Positions 54,182 through 63,282 of a stretch of DNA of 64,000 nt are shown piece after piece. The notes beneath the pieces are model-generated. The model did not search any database and was not told the origin of the DNA. It saw only the letters and a list, made by a program, of their open reading frames with translations. The position numbers and the translations under genes are program-made. The DNA comes from Nostoc sp. CHAB 5834 (GTDB lineage Bacteria > Cyanobacteriota > Cyanobacteriia > Cyanobacteriales > Nostocaceae), in assembly GCA_020829485.1 (NCBI GenBank), contig JAIVFU010000008.1, positions 77,973-141,972 of the forward strand, given 5' to 3'. The stretch's first letter is position 1, and each line of letters starts with the position of its first letter.

Positions 54182-55558
54182 GTGGAAGATATTCTGCAAG
54201 CAGTAGAAAGAATTTTGCAAGACAAGCCTCTTGCTTCGATTCAATGGTTTGTGCTCTCTCAATCGTGGTTGGGCAAAACTTACGATGAAATGGCAGAGAT
54301 ATCAGGCTACCGCAACAATTACATCAAGGAAGTTGGCTCTGAGTTGTGGCAAGACCTTTCCCTTGCACTTGGAAAAAAAATAACGAAAAAAAATCTGCAT
54401 TTAGCCTTAGAGAAATACCTGCAAGAAAAGATAGGTGATCAGGAGAATCAGAGCCAAGAAAACTTGGGCGAAGAATCTAGTTTAGAAATGGTTTCTCCAG
54501 ACTTGCCTTCAGCAAGCAAGATCGAATTTCCCAGCGGCCCTGTACCACTGGGTTCTCCTCTTTACATCAATCGCCCTCCCCTGGAAGAACTTGTTTGTAA
54601 CGAGATTTTACACCCTGGTTGCTTAATCCGAATCAAAGCACCTAGAAAAACCGGAAAAAGTTCACTCCTGAACCGGATGATTACTTATGCTAGAGAGCAA
54701 GGTTATCAAATTGCCTATTTGGACTTTCAAGAAGCTGACGAAGATATTTTTGCTTCTCTGGATAAATTTTTGCGTTGGTTTTGTGTCAATGTCACCAGGC
54801 AGTTAAATCTCCTTCCCTGTCTAGATGATTTTTGGGATACGGAAATGGGCAGCAAGGTAAGTTGCAAAATCTATTTTGAAGCATATCTGCTGCAATACAT
54901 TAATCAAAATCCTGTAGTTTTGGCTTTGAATGAAGTCCATCGAGTTTTTGAACATCCTAATATTGCCCAAGACTTTCTGCCAATGCTGCGATTTTGGCAT
55001 GAACAAGCAAAGCAGGATCAAATCTGGCAAAAACTCCGAATGGTAGTAGTTCACACTACAGAAATTTATATTCCACTCAAGCTAAACCAATCGCCTTTCA
55101 ATGTCGGGATAACAATTACGTTGCCGCCGTTTACCCTCAATCAGGTACAGAATTTAGCATTAGCTTACGGGCTACATTGGGCAGCAGACTCCGAAGGGGC
55201 AAAACGCCTTATACCCTTACAAATAATGGTAGGAGGACATCCCTATTTGGTGAGTCTGGCGCTTTATCATCTATGTCAAGAAGAAATAACATTAGAGGTG
55301 TTACTAGAAAGCGCATCTACACAAGTAGGAATTTACAGTCAGCATTTACGAGAACTGTTGAGCTTACTCCAAAAAGAGCCAGAATTAATGTCAGCGATGG
55401 AAAAGGTAATTGCAACAGATGAAAAAGTGGAGCTAGACGCGATCGCTGCTTACAAGCTAGAAAGTATGGGTTTGGTTCAACTAAACGGCAATCAAGCTCA
55501 CACAATGTGTGAGTTATACCGCTTTTATTTTAGCCAACAACTGGGACGCTCAGGGTAA
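54182..55558 (+). CDS. AAA-like ATPase with vMAP-type N-terminal domain
   Basis: A 458-residue protein from a GTG start. Residues about 1-85 match the HTH-like N-terminal domain of cyanobacterial vWA-MoxR-associated proteins (FVLSQSWLGKTYDEMAEISGY...IKEVGSELWQDLS). An AAA_35-type P-loop domain follows (about 115-430): Walker A KAPRKTGKSS (about 152-160), VLALNEVHRVF in the Walker B position, and GGHPYLVSLALYHL. There is no enzymatic effector domain. Family members are STAND-like sensors or signal proteins in conflict or regulatory systems. The function here is unknown. Confidence 0.82.
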   Translation: MEDILQAVERILQDKPLASIQWFVLSQSWLGKTYDEMAEISGYRNNYIKEVGSELWQDLSLALGKKITKKNLHLALEKYLQEKIGDQENQSQENLGEESSLEMVSPDLPSASKIEFPSGPVPLGSPLYINRPPLEELVCNEILHPGCLIRIKAPRKTGKSSLLNRMITYAREQGYQIAYLDFQEADEDIFASLDKFLRWFCVNVTRQLNLLPCLDDFWDTEMGSKVSCKIYFEAYLLQYINQNPVVLALNEVHRVFEHPNIAQDFLPMLRFWHEQAKQDQIWQKLRMVVVHTTEIYIPLKLNQSPFNVGITITLPPFTLNQVQNLALAYGLHWAADSEGAKRLIPLQIMVGGHPYLVSLALYHLCQEEITLEVLLESASTQVGIYSQHLRELLSLLQKEPELMSAMEKVIATDEKVELDAIAAYKLESMGLVQLNGNQAHTMCELYRFYFSQQLGRSG

Positions 55559-55690
55559 TAATAGTTCTGGTAAACTATTGAAACATAGATAATTAAAATA
55601 CTTGTTCTCGCTATTAATATGAATTTTATCAATTGTCTTGATCCAAATTCATTTATTAAAAACGAGAACGAATTTAAAATTTAAAATCAA

Positions 55691-57253
55691 ATGAACAATT
55701 ATCGATACCAAGTTGGTGGAACCCTCACAACTGACGCTCCTAGCTATGTTGAGCGCAGAGCAGATGTGGAACTTTACGAAGCCTTGAAGCAGGGAGAATT
55801 TTGCTACATCCTGAGCAGTAGGCAAATGGGCAAATCCTCACTTATGGTAAAAACAAAGCATCGCTTTCAACAAGAGGGCTTTAAATGTGCCACCGTTGAT
55901 ATGACTAATATTGGTTGTGAAAATATAACTCCAGAGCAGTGGTATAAGGGAGTTGTAGGTGATTTATGGTTGAGTTTTAAACTGTTAGGAAAAGTCAATT
56001 TAAAAACCTGGTGGCAAGAACAAAATGATATTTCTTTAGTTCAAAAATTCAGCCGTTTTATTTCGGAAATTTTGTTAGCTCAGTTTCCTAACGAAAGACT
56101 ATTTATTTTTATTGATGAAATTGATAGTATTCTCAGCCTCGATTTCTCTGTCGATGATTTTTTTAGCTTGATTCGCTTCTGTTATAACCAACGAGCAATT
56201 GATCCAGAGTATCATCGGATAACATTTGCAATTTTCGGTGTTGCGACACCTTCAGACTTAATTCGATATCGAAATAATACTACCCCATTTAATATTGGTA
56301 AAGCTATCCAAATAAATGGTTTCACATTTCAAGAAGCTCAAACACTATCTTTGGGGCTGAATATTAAAGATAATCATCCCCAAAAGCTTTTGAAAGAAGT
56401 ATTATTTTGGACAGAAGGACAACCATTTCTTACTCAAAAGCTGTGTCGGTTACTTGTCTGTTTATCTCAAAATGATGTGAGTAGAAAGTTAAAAATTCCC
56501 CCTGGCGCAGAAGAATTTTGGATAGAAAATGTGGTGCGATCGCAGATAATCGAAAAATGGGAATCACAAGATGAACCGGAGCATTTACGGACAATCCGCG
56601 ATCGCATCCTTGCAAACGAACAAATTGCTGCCAGATTGCTGGGAATTTATCAACAAATTCTCCAAGGAGTGAAAGTCCCAGCCGACGATAGCCGAGAACA
56701 GGTAGAACTATTGCTATCTGGTTTAGTAATCAAAAAGCAAGGTTTTCTCCAAATTAAAAACCGAATTTATCAGGAAGTTTTCAATTTAGAATGGGTTGGA
56801 AAAAAATTAGCTTACTTGCGCCCTTACTATGAAACCTTCAATGCATGGATAGCTTCAAAGGAAAAAGATGAATCTCGCCTATTGCGAGGACAAGCCTTAA
56901 TTGATGCTCAAACTTGGGCAAATGGCAAAAGCTTAAGCAACTTAGATTATCGATTTTTAGCTGCAAGTGAAGAATTAGATCGGCGAGAAATGCAGCACGC
57001 ATTAAAAGCCGAACGCGCTAAAGAAACTGAAGTACGACTTGAAGAACAACAAAAAAGGCTGATTCAACAAAAAAAAACTGCCACAATAGTGACACTTTTG
57101 CTTGTGGGTATGACAATCAAGTTGGTGATTTCTATAGTGTGGGGAGTGTCGCTTTTACGAAAGATTGATGCTTTAGAATCACAGTTAAAATGTAAGCAGG
57201 TAGGGCATCAAGGCAAAAGAATAACTACAAATTCTCGCTTAGGTAGATGTTAA
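55691..57253 (+). CDS. AAA-like ATPase with coiled coil and membrane anchor
   Basis: A 520-residue AAA_35-family protein. Walker A is SSRQMGKSS (about 42-50), Walker B is [12 protein letters not shown] (about 136-147), and the domain ends with [14 protein letters not shown] coiled coil (about 430-465, [20 protein letters not shown]) leads into one membrane span (about 465-489) and a short tail. In many cyanobacterial relatives the same order is followed by a WD40 propeller, which is absent here. That suggests loss of the sensor part or a natural short form. It follows a related ATPase gene by 132 bp. Confidence 0.84.
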   Translation: MNNYRYQVGGTLTTDAPSYVERRADVELYEALKQGEFCYILSSRQMGKSSLMVKTKHRFQQEGFKCATVDMTNIGCENITPEQWYKGVVGDLWLSFKLLGKVNLKTWWQEQNDISLVQKFSRFISEILLAQFPNERLFIFIDEIDSILSLDFSVDDFFSLIRFCYNQRAIDPEYHRITFAIFGVATPSDLIRYRNNTTPFNIGKAIQINGFTFQEAQTLSLGLNIKDNHPQKLLKEVLFWTEGQPFLTQKLCRLLVCLSQNDVSRKLKIPPGAEEFWIENVVRSQIIEKWESQDEPEHLRTIRDRILANEQIAARLLGIYQQILQGVKVPADDSREQVELLLSGLVIKKQGFLQIKNRIYQEVFNLEWVGKKLAYLRPYYETFNAWIASKEKDESRLLRGQALIDAQTWANGKSLSNLDYRFLAASEELDRREMQHALKAERAKETEVRLEEQQKRLIQQKKTATIVTLLLVGMTIKLVISIVWGVSLLRKIDALESQLKCKQVGHQGKRITTNSRLGRC

Positions 57254-57298
57254 CGGGAGCATGTTAAATGTATAAAAACATAATCTTCAATTTTCTCG

Positions 57299-57715
57299 CT
57301 ACCCAAAGTCAACAGCCGTTAGAGAAAGCCCAGAATAATGGTCATTAAAAAACTTAGCTAGGGACTCAGCTTCAGATTGGCTAACTTTCCGTTGACCATT
57401 AACCACTTCCTTAACAATCTTAACAGAGCCAAAAACTTCGACTAAAGAAGCTGGTTCCACATCAAACTCATGCATGAGGGATTCTAAAGTAGCCACAGGT
57501 TTTGATTTCCCTATCGAATAATGATGTTCTTCGTAATCCTCAATCAGAAGAACCAACAACTCAAAAAGTGCAGTTTCAGCCTTTGTCAATTTGCCAGACA
57601 TCATCCCCTCTACTGCTGTTAAGGCTTTGTTATACTCCTGTTCTGTTTTAATTGGCTTCGGCTGATACTTAATTAGTAAGTCAGTGTAGGTTTTTTGACT
57701 AGAAATAGGGGTCAT
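57299..57715 (-). CDS. higA: HigA-type antitoxin (second pair)
   Basis: A 138-residue antitoxin with the COG5499 layout: an acidic helical N-terminus (YTDLLIKYQPKPIKTEQEYNKALTAVEGMM) and a C-terminal HTH (LESLMHEFDVEPASLVEVFGS, VNGQRKVSQSEAESLAKFF). It overlaps the toxin's end by 17 nt, exactly as in the pair at 5995-6679, but the proteins have diverged strongly, so cross-talk is uncertain. Confidence 0.87.
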   Translation of the reverse strand: MTPISSQKTYTDLLIKYQPKPIKTEQEYNKALTAVEGMMSGKLTKAETALFELLVLLIEDYEEHHYSIGKSKPVATLESLMHEFDVEPASLVEVFGSVKIVKEVVNGQRKVSQSEAESLAKFFNDHYSGLSLTAVDFG

Positions 57716-57998
57716 TTTTCCACCTTTCTTTATCGTATTCAGGATGGGTAAGAACGTATTTAATAAAAATTGTCTGGCTGGAATATCTAATATCTACAAT
57801 CAAACGATAGTTATTACCTTTGATGTTAAACACTGTAAAGTTACCAACCGCTTCTGCCTTTGGATATCTTTTCTGAACATCCACCAAATTAGACCAATTC
57901 GCAATAGATGCAAACTTGTACCAGTCATTTAGAGCATCTTCAGAATCAGCGTGTTGAACCCAGAATTTCCGCAATTTCACTTTGCTGATTACGTGCAT
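57699..57998 (-). CDS. higB: HigB-type toxin (second pair)
   Basis: A 99-residue HigB toxin with FTVFNIKGNNYRLIVDIRY and the C-terminal VLTHPEYDKERWKNDPYF with the conserved His. It is a close paralogue of the toxin at 6380-6679, with identical length and end. The paired antitoxin follows directly. Expected activity: ribosome-dependent mRNA cleavage. Confidence 0.88.
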   Translation of the reverse strand: MHVISKVKLRKFWVQHADSEDALNDWYKFASIANWSNLVDVQKRYPKAEAVGNFTVFNIKGNNYRLIVDIRYSSQTIFIKYVLTHPEYDKERWKNDPYF

Positions 57999-58039
57999 CC
58001 CTAAAGTGAGAAATTTGTGCTTATCATAGCATTGATTGA

Positions 58040-58204
58040 GCCGAACGCCAGGGCAATATTATTGAAAGTCGGCGAGATGAAATTGTCTCAGATGCAGCAG
58101 CTTCCATTGCTGAATTCCAAGCAGGTAGACTCAAAGTCCATACTGCTAGTGAAGCAATTCAAGAATTACGGGAATATCTCAATAACCTTTTATTTTCCCA
58201 ATAA
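58040..58204 (+). pseudogene. Fragment of a small antitoxin-like gene
   Basis: A plus-strand frame with no start codon encodes ...RRDEIVSDAAASIAEFQAGRLKVHTASEAIQELREYL..., which looks like the C-terminus of a small antitoxin. The N-terminus is missing after the stop at 58037-58039. Its end overlaps the HicA remnant on the other strand. It is probably a leftover from a lost module. The family is uncertain. Confidence 0.5.
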
Positions 58205-58309
58205 CTCAAAAAAAGTTTCCTTATCAATACCAATATCCTGAATCATACCCATTAGAGTCCCTGGTTTAAGGTCTTTTCCCGGATGAATAGGAACAACAAC
58301 ATGGCTTAA
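58190..58309 (-). pseudogene. HicA toxin remnant
   Basis: The C-terminal half of a HicA toxin: HVVVPIHPGKDLKPGTLMGMI..., ending ELLGK. The N-terminal half with the catalytic His region is gone. It is out of frame with, and overlaps, the end of the hicB frame, showing a deletion that fused the two genes. Confidence 0.75.
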
Positions 58310-58520
58310 CAATTAAATCATCTTTAGGAATTGACTGGTTGTCGGCTCTTAAACTTTCAATATATAATTCAATAGCTTCTGTAATATTCTCAATGGCCTC
58401 TTCAAAAGAATCTCCTTGAGAATGACAACCTTTTAAAATTGGACAAAAAGCGTGATAACCTCCATCTGATTCTTTTTCCAGAAGAACTGTGTAATTGTAA
58501 ATTTGTTTATTGTTGTCCAT
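58266..58520 (-). pseudogene. HicB antitoxin, 3' end altered
   Basis: An 84-codon frame with a normal HicB core: YTVLLEKESDGGYHAFCPILKGCHSQGDSFEEAIENITEAIELYIESLRADNQ and the usual end SIPKDDLIVKP. After that it runs out of frame through hicA DNA (CCCSYSSGKRP). The RNase-H-like HicB fold may still be made, but its toxin partner is destroyed. HicB would normally neutralise HicA and repress the operon. Confidence 0.75.
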
Positions 58521-58926
58521 AATGTTTTCAAGTTGTTTGCGATCTAACTACTTTTACTTCAGCATGATTCCATGATAAAGGCTTTTAAATTATGTTGGTT
58601 AAAGCAGTGCGATCGCTAATTTTCTTGCAACTGTCTCAAAAAAAGCGATGTCTACGACGGGTTGCGCCTACGCTCATGTATAATGATTGACTTAGTAAGA
58701 TGCCTGCGGCGGACTGCGCCTACACACTCCAGAAACGCAAGGCTTCCCAAAACTGCCGGTGATGTGAGTTAAAATCCTGATATCTTCAATAACTACTCAC
58801 GCAGACAGCCCCGGAAAAAGCGATCGCCGATCTTGTAGATTGGCTTGAGGAACTAAACCCAACAAACCCACCATTGTCTTAATATGGTGAAAGAAACAAC
58901 CCTAAAAAAGTCCCAAGGAGCAAATT
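58521..58926. other. Repeat-bearing gap before the DUF433 gene
   Basis: Contains the first 188-bp direct repeat (58640-58827) with a 21-bp dispersed repeat in it, a fragment of the GTAGGTTGGG-type element (58837-58870) and an AAGGAG ribosome site for the next gene (58914-58919). Confidence 0.75.
58640..58827 (+). repeat. 188-bp direct repeat, copy A
   Basis: Nearly identical (two differences seen) to 59677-59864, ending in the same HIP1 octamer. It includes the 21-bp dispersed repeat and a second, variant unit. Copies A and B flank the DUF433/PIN-like pair. Confidence 0.9.
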
Positions 58927-59226
58927 TTGGCAATTCTTACTGACATCAGTACATTAATCACATCCGATCCTAACCTTCATGGTGGTCGTCCGCTCATCAC
59001 AGGAACAGGAACATCTGTTCGCCGAATTGCTGGCTTATATAATCAGGGTAACAACGCCGAAGAAATAGCAAGACGCTTAAATCACTTGACGATCACTCAA
59101 GTTTATGCAGCTTTAACTTATTATCATGCCAATAGAGATGAAATCGATGAAGATATAGCAGCAGAAAAAACCGCCTATGAACAATTAGCAAAACAACATT
59201 ACCAGCCAGCTTCATCGACAAAATGA
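58927..59226 (+). CDS. DUF433-family antitoxin
   Basis: A 99-residue protein from a TTG start with AAGGAG eight bases upstream. The DUF433 pattern is seen: ITSDPNLHGGRPLITGTGTSVRRIAGLYNQGNNAEEIARRLNHLTITQVYAALTYYHANRDEID. This fold binds DNA and pairs with PIN-like DUF5615 toxins (VapBC45-like). It overlaps the toxin start by four bases. Confidence 0.9.
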   Translation: MAILTDISTLITSDPNLHGGRPLITGTGTSVRRIAGLYNQGNNAEEIARRLNHLTITQVYAALTYYHANRDEIDEDIAAEKTAYEQLAKQHYQPASSTK

Positions 59227-59589
59227 CGAAGATTCGCCTGTATCTGGATGAAGATACAATGGACAGCGATCTTCTAGACGCGTTACGCCTTCGGAATGTT
59301 AATGTTTTATCAACTAATGAATCTCAAATGTCCTCCCGTAGCGATGAAGAACAATTAAAATGGGCATTAGATAATCAGCGTGTTATTTATAGCTTTAATG
59401 TTCGAGATTTTTACAGAATTCATACTAATTTAGTGGAACAAGGACAACGACACGCAGGTATCATTGTTAGGATTTCAAAATTATTCGATTGGCGAGCAAA
59501 TGCGTCGAATTTTACGAATAATTGTCAATAAATCAGCACAAGAAATGCAAAATCAAGTAGAATTTTTGAGTGTTTGGGATGAACAATAG
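59223..59589 (+). pseudogene. DUF5615 PIN-like toxin, frameshifted
   Basis: The N-terminal 80 codons are a normal PIN-like DUF5615 protein: IRLYLDEDTMDSDLLDALRLRNVNVLSTNE, DEEQLKWALDNQRVIYSFNVRDFYRIH, with the acidic residues D8, E9 and D10. Near 59470 the frame shifts. The expected C-terminus (FQNYSIGEQMRRILRIIVNKSAQEMQNQVEFLSVW) continues in another frame to a stop at 59587-59589. The current frame stops at 59531 with an unrelated tail. The nuclease core is intact, so partial activity cannot be excluded. Confidence 0.8.
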
Positions 59590-59605
59590 TGCGTAGGCGC
59601 AGCCC

Positions 59606-59676
59606 TTCCCAACACTGTGGGTGATGTGAGTTAAAATCCTGATATCTTCAATAACTACTCACGCAGACAGCCCTGG
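59606..59676 (+). repeat. Partial third copy of the direct repeat
   Basis: This stretch matches the right-hand part of the 188-bp repeat (from the GTGATGTGAGTTAAAATCC core to GGAAAAAGCGAT) and runs directly into copy B. Confidence 0.8.
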
Positions 59677-59864
59677 AAAAAGCGATGTCTACGACGGGCT
59701 GCGCCTACGCTCATGTATAATGATTGACTTAGTAAGATGCCTGCGGCGGACTGCGCCTACGCACTCCAGAAACGCAAGGCTTCCCAAAACTGCCGGTGAT
59801 GTGAGTTAAAATCCTGATATCTTCAATAACTACTCACGCAGACAGCCCCGGAAAAAGCGATCGC
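59677..59864 (+). repeat. 188-bp direct repeat, copy B, abutting recQ
   Basis: The second full copy, 1037 bp after copy A. Its terminal HIP1 octamer (59857-59864) is separated by one base from the recQ start codon, so the repeat forms the whole immediate upstream region of recQ. Confidence 0.9.
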
Positions 59865-59865
59865 T

Positions 59866-62025
59866 ATGCTTCAGTATCCCCATCTCGAACAAGCGCTAAA
59901 ATATCACTTCGGTTACGACAAATTCCGCCCCGGACAACGGCAAATTATCGAAGATGCGCTGCAAAATCGAGATTTATTGATTGTGATGCCTACGGGTGGG
60001 GGAAAATCTTTGTGTTTTCAGTTACCTGCATTAATCAAACAAGGCTTAACGGTGGTGGTGTCGCCATTAATAGCTTTGATGCAAGATCAAGTGGAAGGAC
60101 TGCGTAATAATAATATTAACGCCACATTTCTCAATAGTAGTCTGAATCCCTATAAGGTGCGATCGCGGGAAGAAGCTATCCTCAGTGGTAAAGTTAGACT
60201 ACTTTATGTCGCCCCAGAACGTCTGTTGAGTGAAAGATTTCTCCCCTTTCTCGATTTAGTCAAAGAAAAAATTGGCATTGCGGCTTTTGCCATTGACGAA
60301 GCCCACTGCGTCTCTGAATGGGGACACGACTTCCGCCCTGAATACCGCCAGATGAAATCTCTGCGGAAACGCTATCCTGATGTCCCTACCCTCGCCCTCA
60401 CCGCTACAGCAACCGATCGCGTCCGTGCTGATATTATCCAACAACTAGGGCTAAAGCAACCCAGTATCCACATTGCTAGCTTTAACCGCCAAAATCTTTA
60501 CTACGAAGTTCGTTCTAAAAGTAAGTCTGCGTATGCTGAATTATTAGAACTTATTCGAGAAAATGAAGGTTCAGCAATTATTTATTGCCTAACGCGCAAA
60601 AAAGTTGATGAACTCACCTTTAAATTGCAAAATGATAAAATTTCTGCCTTGTCTTATCATGCCGGATTAACTGATGAAGAACGCAGCAGCAATCAAACTC
60701 GATTTATTCGGGATGATGTGCGCGTGATGGTGGCAACAATTGCCTTTGGAATGGGAATTAATAAGCCAGATGTGCGGTTAGTAATTCACTTTGATTTACC
60801 GCGTAATTTAGAAAGTTATTATCAAGAATCAGGTAGGGCGGGAAGGGATAGCGAACCCTCACGTTGTACACTTTTTTTCAGCTTTGGTGATATTAAAACC
60901 ATTGAATGGAGTATTAACCAAAAAACTGATCCCCAAGAACAGTTGATTGCTAAACAACAACTGCGTCAAGTAATTGACTATGCTGAAGGTACTGTTTGCA
61001 GGCGAACAATTCAGCTAGGTTATTTTGGGGAACGTTTTCCCGGTAATTGCGGTAACTGCGATAATTGCCGTCATCCCAAACCAATGCAAGACTGGACAAT
61101 TGAAGCCATGAAGTTTTTATCTTGTGTGGCGCGTTGTAAAGAAAGATTTGGGATGCTGCATATTATTGATGTGTTGCGGGGGGCAAAAAAAGACAAAATT
61201 ATCCAGTACGAACACGATCAACTTTCTACTTATGGTATTGGCAAAGATAAGAGTGTAGATGAATGGCGAATGTTAGCGCGATCGCTTTTACATCAAGGAT
61301 TGCTAGAACAGACTAGCGATGGTTACTCAGTTTTGAAACTTAACCCCCTCAGTTGGGAAGTGATGCGGCGACAGCGTACAGTTTCCCTTGTTGTTCCTGT
61401 AGCACAGAAGGTTACTTGGGAAGAAGGGAGTGAAAAGGCTGTTGAAGCAGAGATATTAATGCAGAGGTTGCGATCGCTCCGTAAACAACTTGCTGATGAA
61501 CAATCTGTACCACCTTACGTTGTCTTTCAGGATTCTACCCTAAAATTGATGGCACAAGTACAACCTACAACACTAACCGAATTTGGTAAACTTTCGGGCG
61601 TAGGTAGTCACAAACTTTCCCAATATGGCGATAAATTCCTCGCAGAAATTCGCGCCTACCGTCAAGAAAAAGGTTTGGTAGATGCACCACAAGTTAAATT
61701 TACACCCTCTGTTAGCTTACCTTCCGACACAGAAATATTCACATTACAATTACATAAACAAGGTTTGAGTGTTGATGAAATTGCCAAAAAACGCAATATT
61801 CGCCCCACAACAATTATTCGCCATTTAACAGATTTGATTGAAAAAAATCAGCCTGTAGATATAAATCAGTTAGTACCTCTTGAACATCAACAAAAAATTT
61901 GGCAAGTTTTAGAAGTGCTTGGTGATATTTCTTTAACGCCAATTCGAGAACAACTCGGTGAAAGCTACACCTTTGATGAAATTCGCTTAGTTCGGGGTAA
62001 ATGGCGGCGTGAAAATCGCAAGTGA
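59866..62025 (+). CDS. recQ: ATP-dependent DNA helicase RecQ
   Basis: A 719-residue 3'-5' helicase. Helicase motifs are GYDKFRPGQRQIIEDAL (motif 0), MPTGGGKS (Walker A), AIDEAHCVSEWGHDFRPEY (DEAH and the RecQ loop), ALTATAT, AFGMGINKPDVR and QESGRAGRD. The zinc site follows with C and CGNCDNC, then a winged-helix (RQC) region, an HRDC domain (about 535-605) and a C-terminal HTH_40 region (about 640-715). It acts in recombination and replication fork repair. The ATG at 59866 lies one base after a HIP1 octamer with no Shine-Dalgarno site. Confidence 0.96.
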   Translation: MLQYPHLEQALKYHFGYDKFRPGQRQIIEDALQNRDLLIVMPTGGGKSLCFQLPALIKQGLTVVVSPLIALMQDQVEGLRNNNINATFLNSSLNPYKVRSREEAILSGKVRLLYVAPERLLSERFLPFLDLVKEKIGIAAFAIDEAHCVSEWGHDFRPEYRQMKSLRKRYPDVPTLALTATATDRVRADIIQQLGLKQPSIHIASFNRQNLYYEVRSKSKSAYAELLELIRENEGSAIIYCLTRKKVDELTFKLQNDKISALSYHAGLTDEERSSNQTRFIRDDVRVMVATIAFGMGINKPDVRLVIHFDLPRNLESYYQESGRAGRDSEPSRCTLFFSFGDIKTIEWSINQKTDPQEQLIAKQQLRQVIDYAEGTVCRRTIQLGYFGERFPGNCGNCDNCRHPKPMQDWTIEAMKFLSCVARCKERFGMLHIIDVLRGAKKDKIIQYEHDQLSTYGIGKDKSVDEWRMLARSLLHQGLLEQTSDGYSVLKLNPLSWEVMRRQRTVSLVVPVAQKVTWEEGSEKAVEAEILMQRLRSLRKQLADEQSVPPYVVFQDSTLKLMAQVQPTTLTEFGKLSGVGSHKLSQYGDKFLAEIRAYRQEKGLVDAPQVKFTPSVSLPSDTEIFTLQLHKQGLSVDEIAKKRNIRPTTIIRHLTDLIEKNQPVDINQLVPLEHQQKIWQVLEVLGDISLTPIREQLGESYTFDEIRLVRGKWRRENRK

Positions 62026-62136
62026 TAATTTGCTTGAGACGAGTAATCAAAAGGAAATAAATGATTATTGCGTAATTAATTAGTTATGAATGAAAATAGA
62101 AAAATGAACATGTAAAAGAAATAAAAACTCTCAAAG

Positions 62137-62634
62137 ATGCCAAAATCAATCCATTGCTTTAACGTTATATATTTGCTTTTTTATGTTTTGCTTATTGCAT
62201 TTGGAGTCAAGTTAATATCTGCACCAGAGAAGATTACAACTTTTTCCTGTGAGCGAACATCAAAATACATTAATTGTCAGTTAACTAATCGAGATTGGTG
62301 GGAGTCCTCTGTAAAAATCTATTCTAAATTAGACTTGTGGATGGGGGTAGAAGTTAAGGCAGTTAATGATGATGGAGGCAAACTATATTATGTTAGCCCT
62401 GTTATTAAGGATGGGAAAGACTATCGCATTTCTAACTCCTCCTACTGGCAACCATCAGCACAAAAACTTGCTGACAAAATCAATGCCTTTCTAAACGATT
62501 CTCAACAGAAATTTCTAACGCTCACTCAAAATAACTCTAACCCTCTGATACTAGGTGGTTGGTTTTGCGTTTTATTTGGTGCATTTTGTTTAAGTCTTAC
62601 TATTTGCTCATATATTTATTTTTTGAAAGGCTAG
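62137..62634 (+). CDS. Hypothetical two-span membrane protein
   Basis: A 165-residue protein with hydrophobic spans near 9-28 and 136-160, so the middle (about 30-135) probably faces outside. The middle part has two cysteines (FSCERTSKYINCQLTN) and a WWESSVKIY segment, suggesting a small beta domain with a disulphide. I do not recognise a family. Confidence 0.7.
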   Translation: MPKSIHCFNVIYLLFYVLLIAFGVKLISAPEKITTFSCERTSKYINCQLTNRDWWESSVKIYSKLDLWMGVEVKAVNDDGGKLYYVSPVIKDGKDYRISNSSYWQPSAQKLADKINAFLNDSQQKFLTLTQNNSNPLILGGWFCVLFGAFCLSLTICSYIYFLKG

Positions 62635-62697
62635 ATAAGGAAGCTAAACTTAAATCTTATGATTAAAATATAAGAGCAAGATTAAAGGAGTTAGCCG

Positions 62698-63270
62698 ATG
62701 AGTCAGATGCTTAATACAGGAGTACGCTGGACAACTCAGGATGTAGAACTGCTACCAGAAAATGAAGGGACACGCTACGAGATAGTTGATGGAGAATTAT
62801 TTATGACCAGGGCACCTCACTTTAAACATCAGCAAACTTGTGGCATGATTTTCCAACAGCTTAACATTTGGTCAGAGTCTACTGGTTTAGGAGAAGCTGT
62901 GATAAACCCCGGCGTTTTGTTTTCAGAATCAGATAATGTGATTCCTGATGTAGTTTGGGCTACGAAGGAAACCTTGGCGCTAACATTGGATGAAGCGGGA
63001 CATTTAACTGGCGCACCAGATTTAGTAATCGAAGTTTTGTCTGCAAGCAAGTCAGACGAAAGACGGGATAAGGAAGCTAAACTTAAGCTTTATTCTTCCA
63101 GAGGAGTAAAAGAATATTGGATTGCTGATTGGCGATCGCGTAAACTAGAGGTCTATCGGCGCGAACAAACTCAACTTAATTTGGTAGCAACCCTATTTAG
63201 TAGTGATAATATAATTTCTCCTCTATTGCCTGGTTTTAGCTGTACTATAAACCAGTTTTTTCCTGTATAA
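62698..63270 (+). CDS. Uma2-family (DUF820) protein
   Basis: A 190-residue Uma2 protein: DVELLPENEGTRYEIVDGELFMTRAPHFKHQQ, GEAVINPGVLFSESDNVIPDVVW, APDLVIEVLSASKSDERRDKEAKLKLYSSRGVKEYWIADWRSRKLEVYRR. The PD-(D/E)XK-like D, E-V-L and K residues are all present. It has the ribosome site AAAGGAG. The function is unknown. It is not closely related to the tandem copies at 21-25 kb. Confidence 0.88.
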   Translation: MSQMLNTGVRWTTQDVELLPENEGTRYEIVDGELFMTRAPHFKHQQTCGMIFQQLNIWSESTGLGEAVINPGVLFSESDNVIPDVVWATKETLALTLDEAGHLTGAPDLVIEVLSASKSDERRDKEAKLKLYSSRGVKEYWIADWRSRKLEVYRREQTQLNLVATLFSSDNIISPLLPGFSCTINQFFPV

Positions 63271-63282
63271 ATTTTAGGTTTA

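Noticed and set aside
58017..58241. 74-residue plus-strand frame starting MLIIALIEPN
   Set aside because: The antitoxin-like sequence lies in a different frame of the same strand, and this frame shows no similarity to anything.
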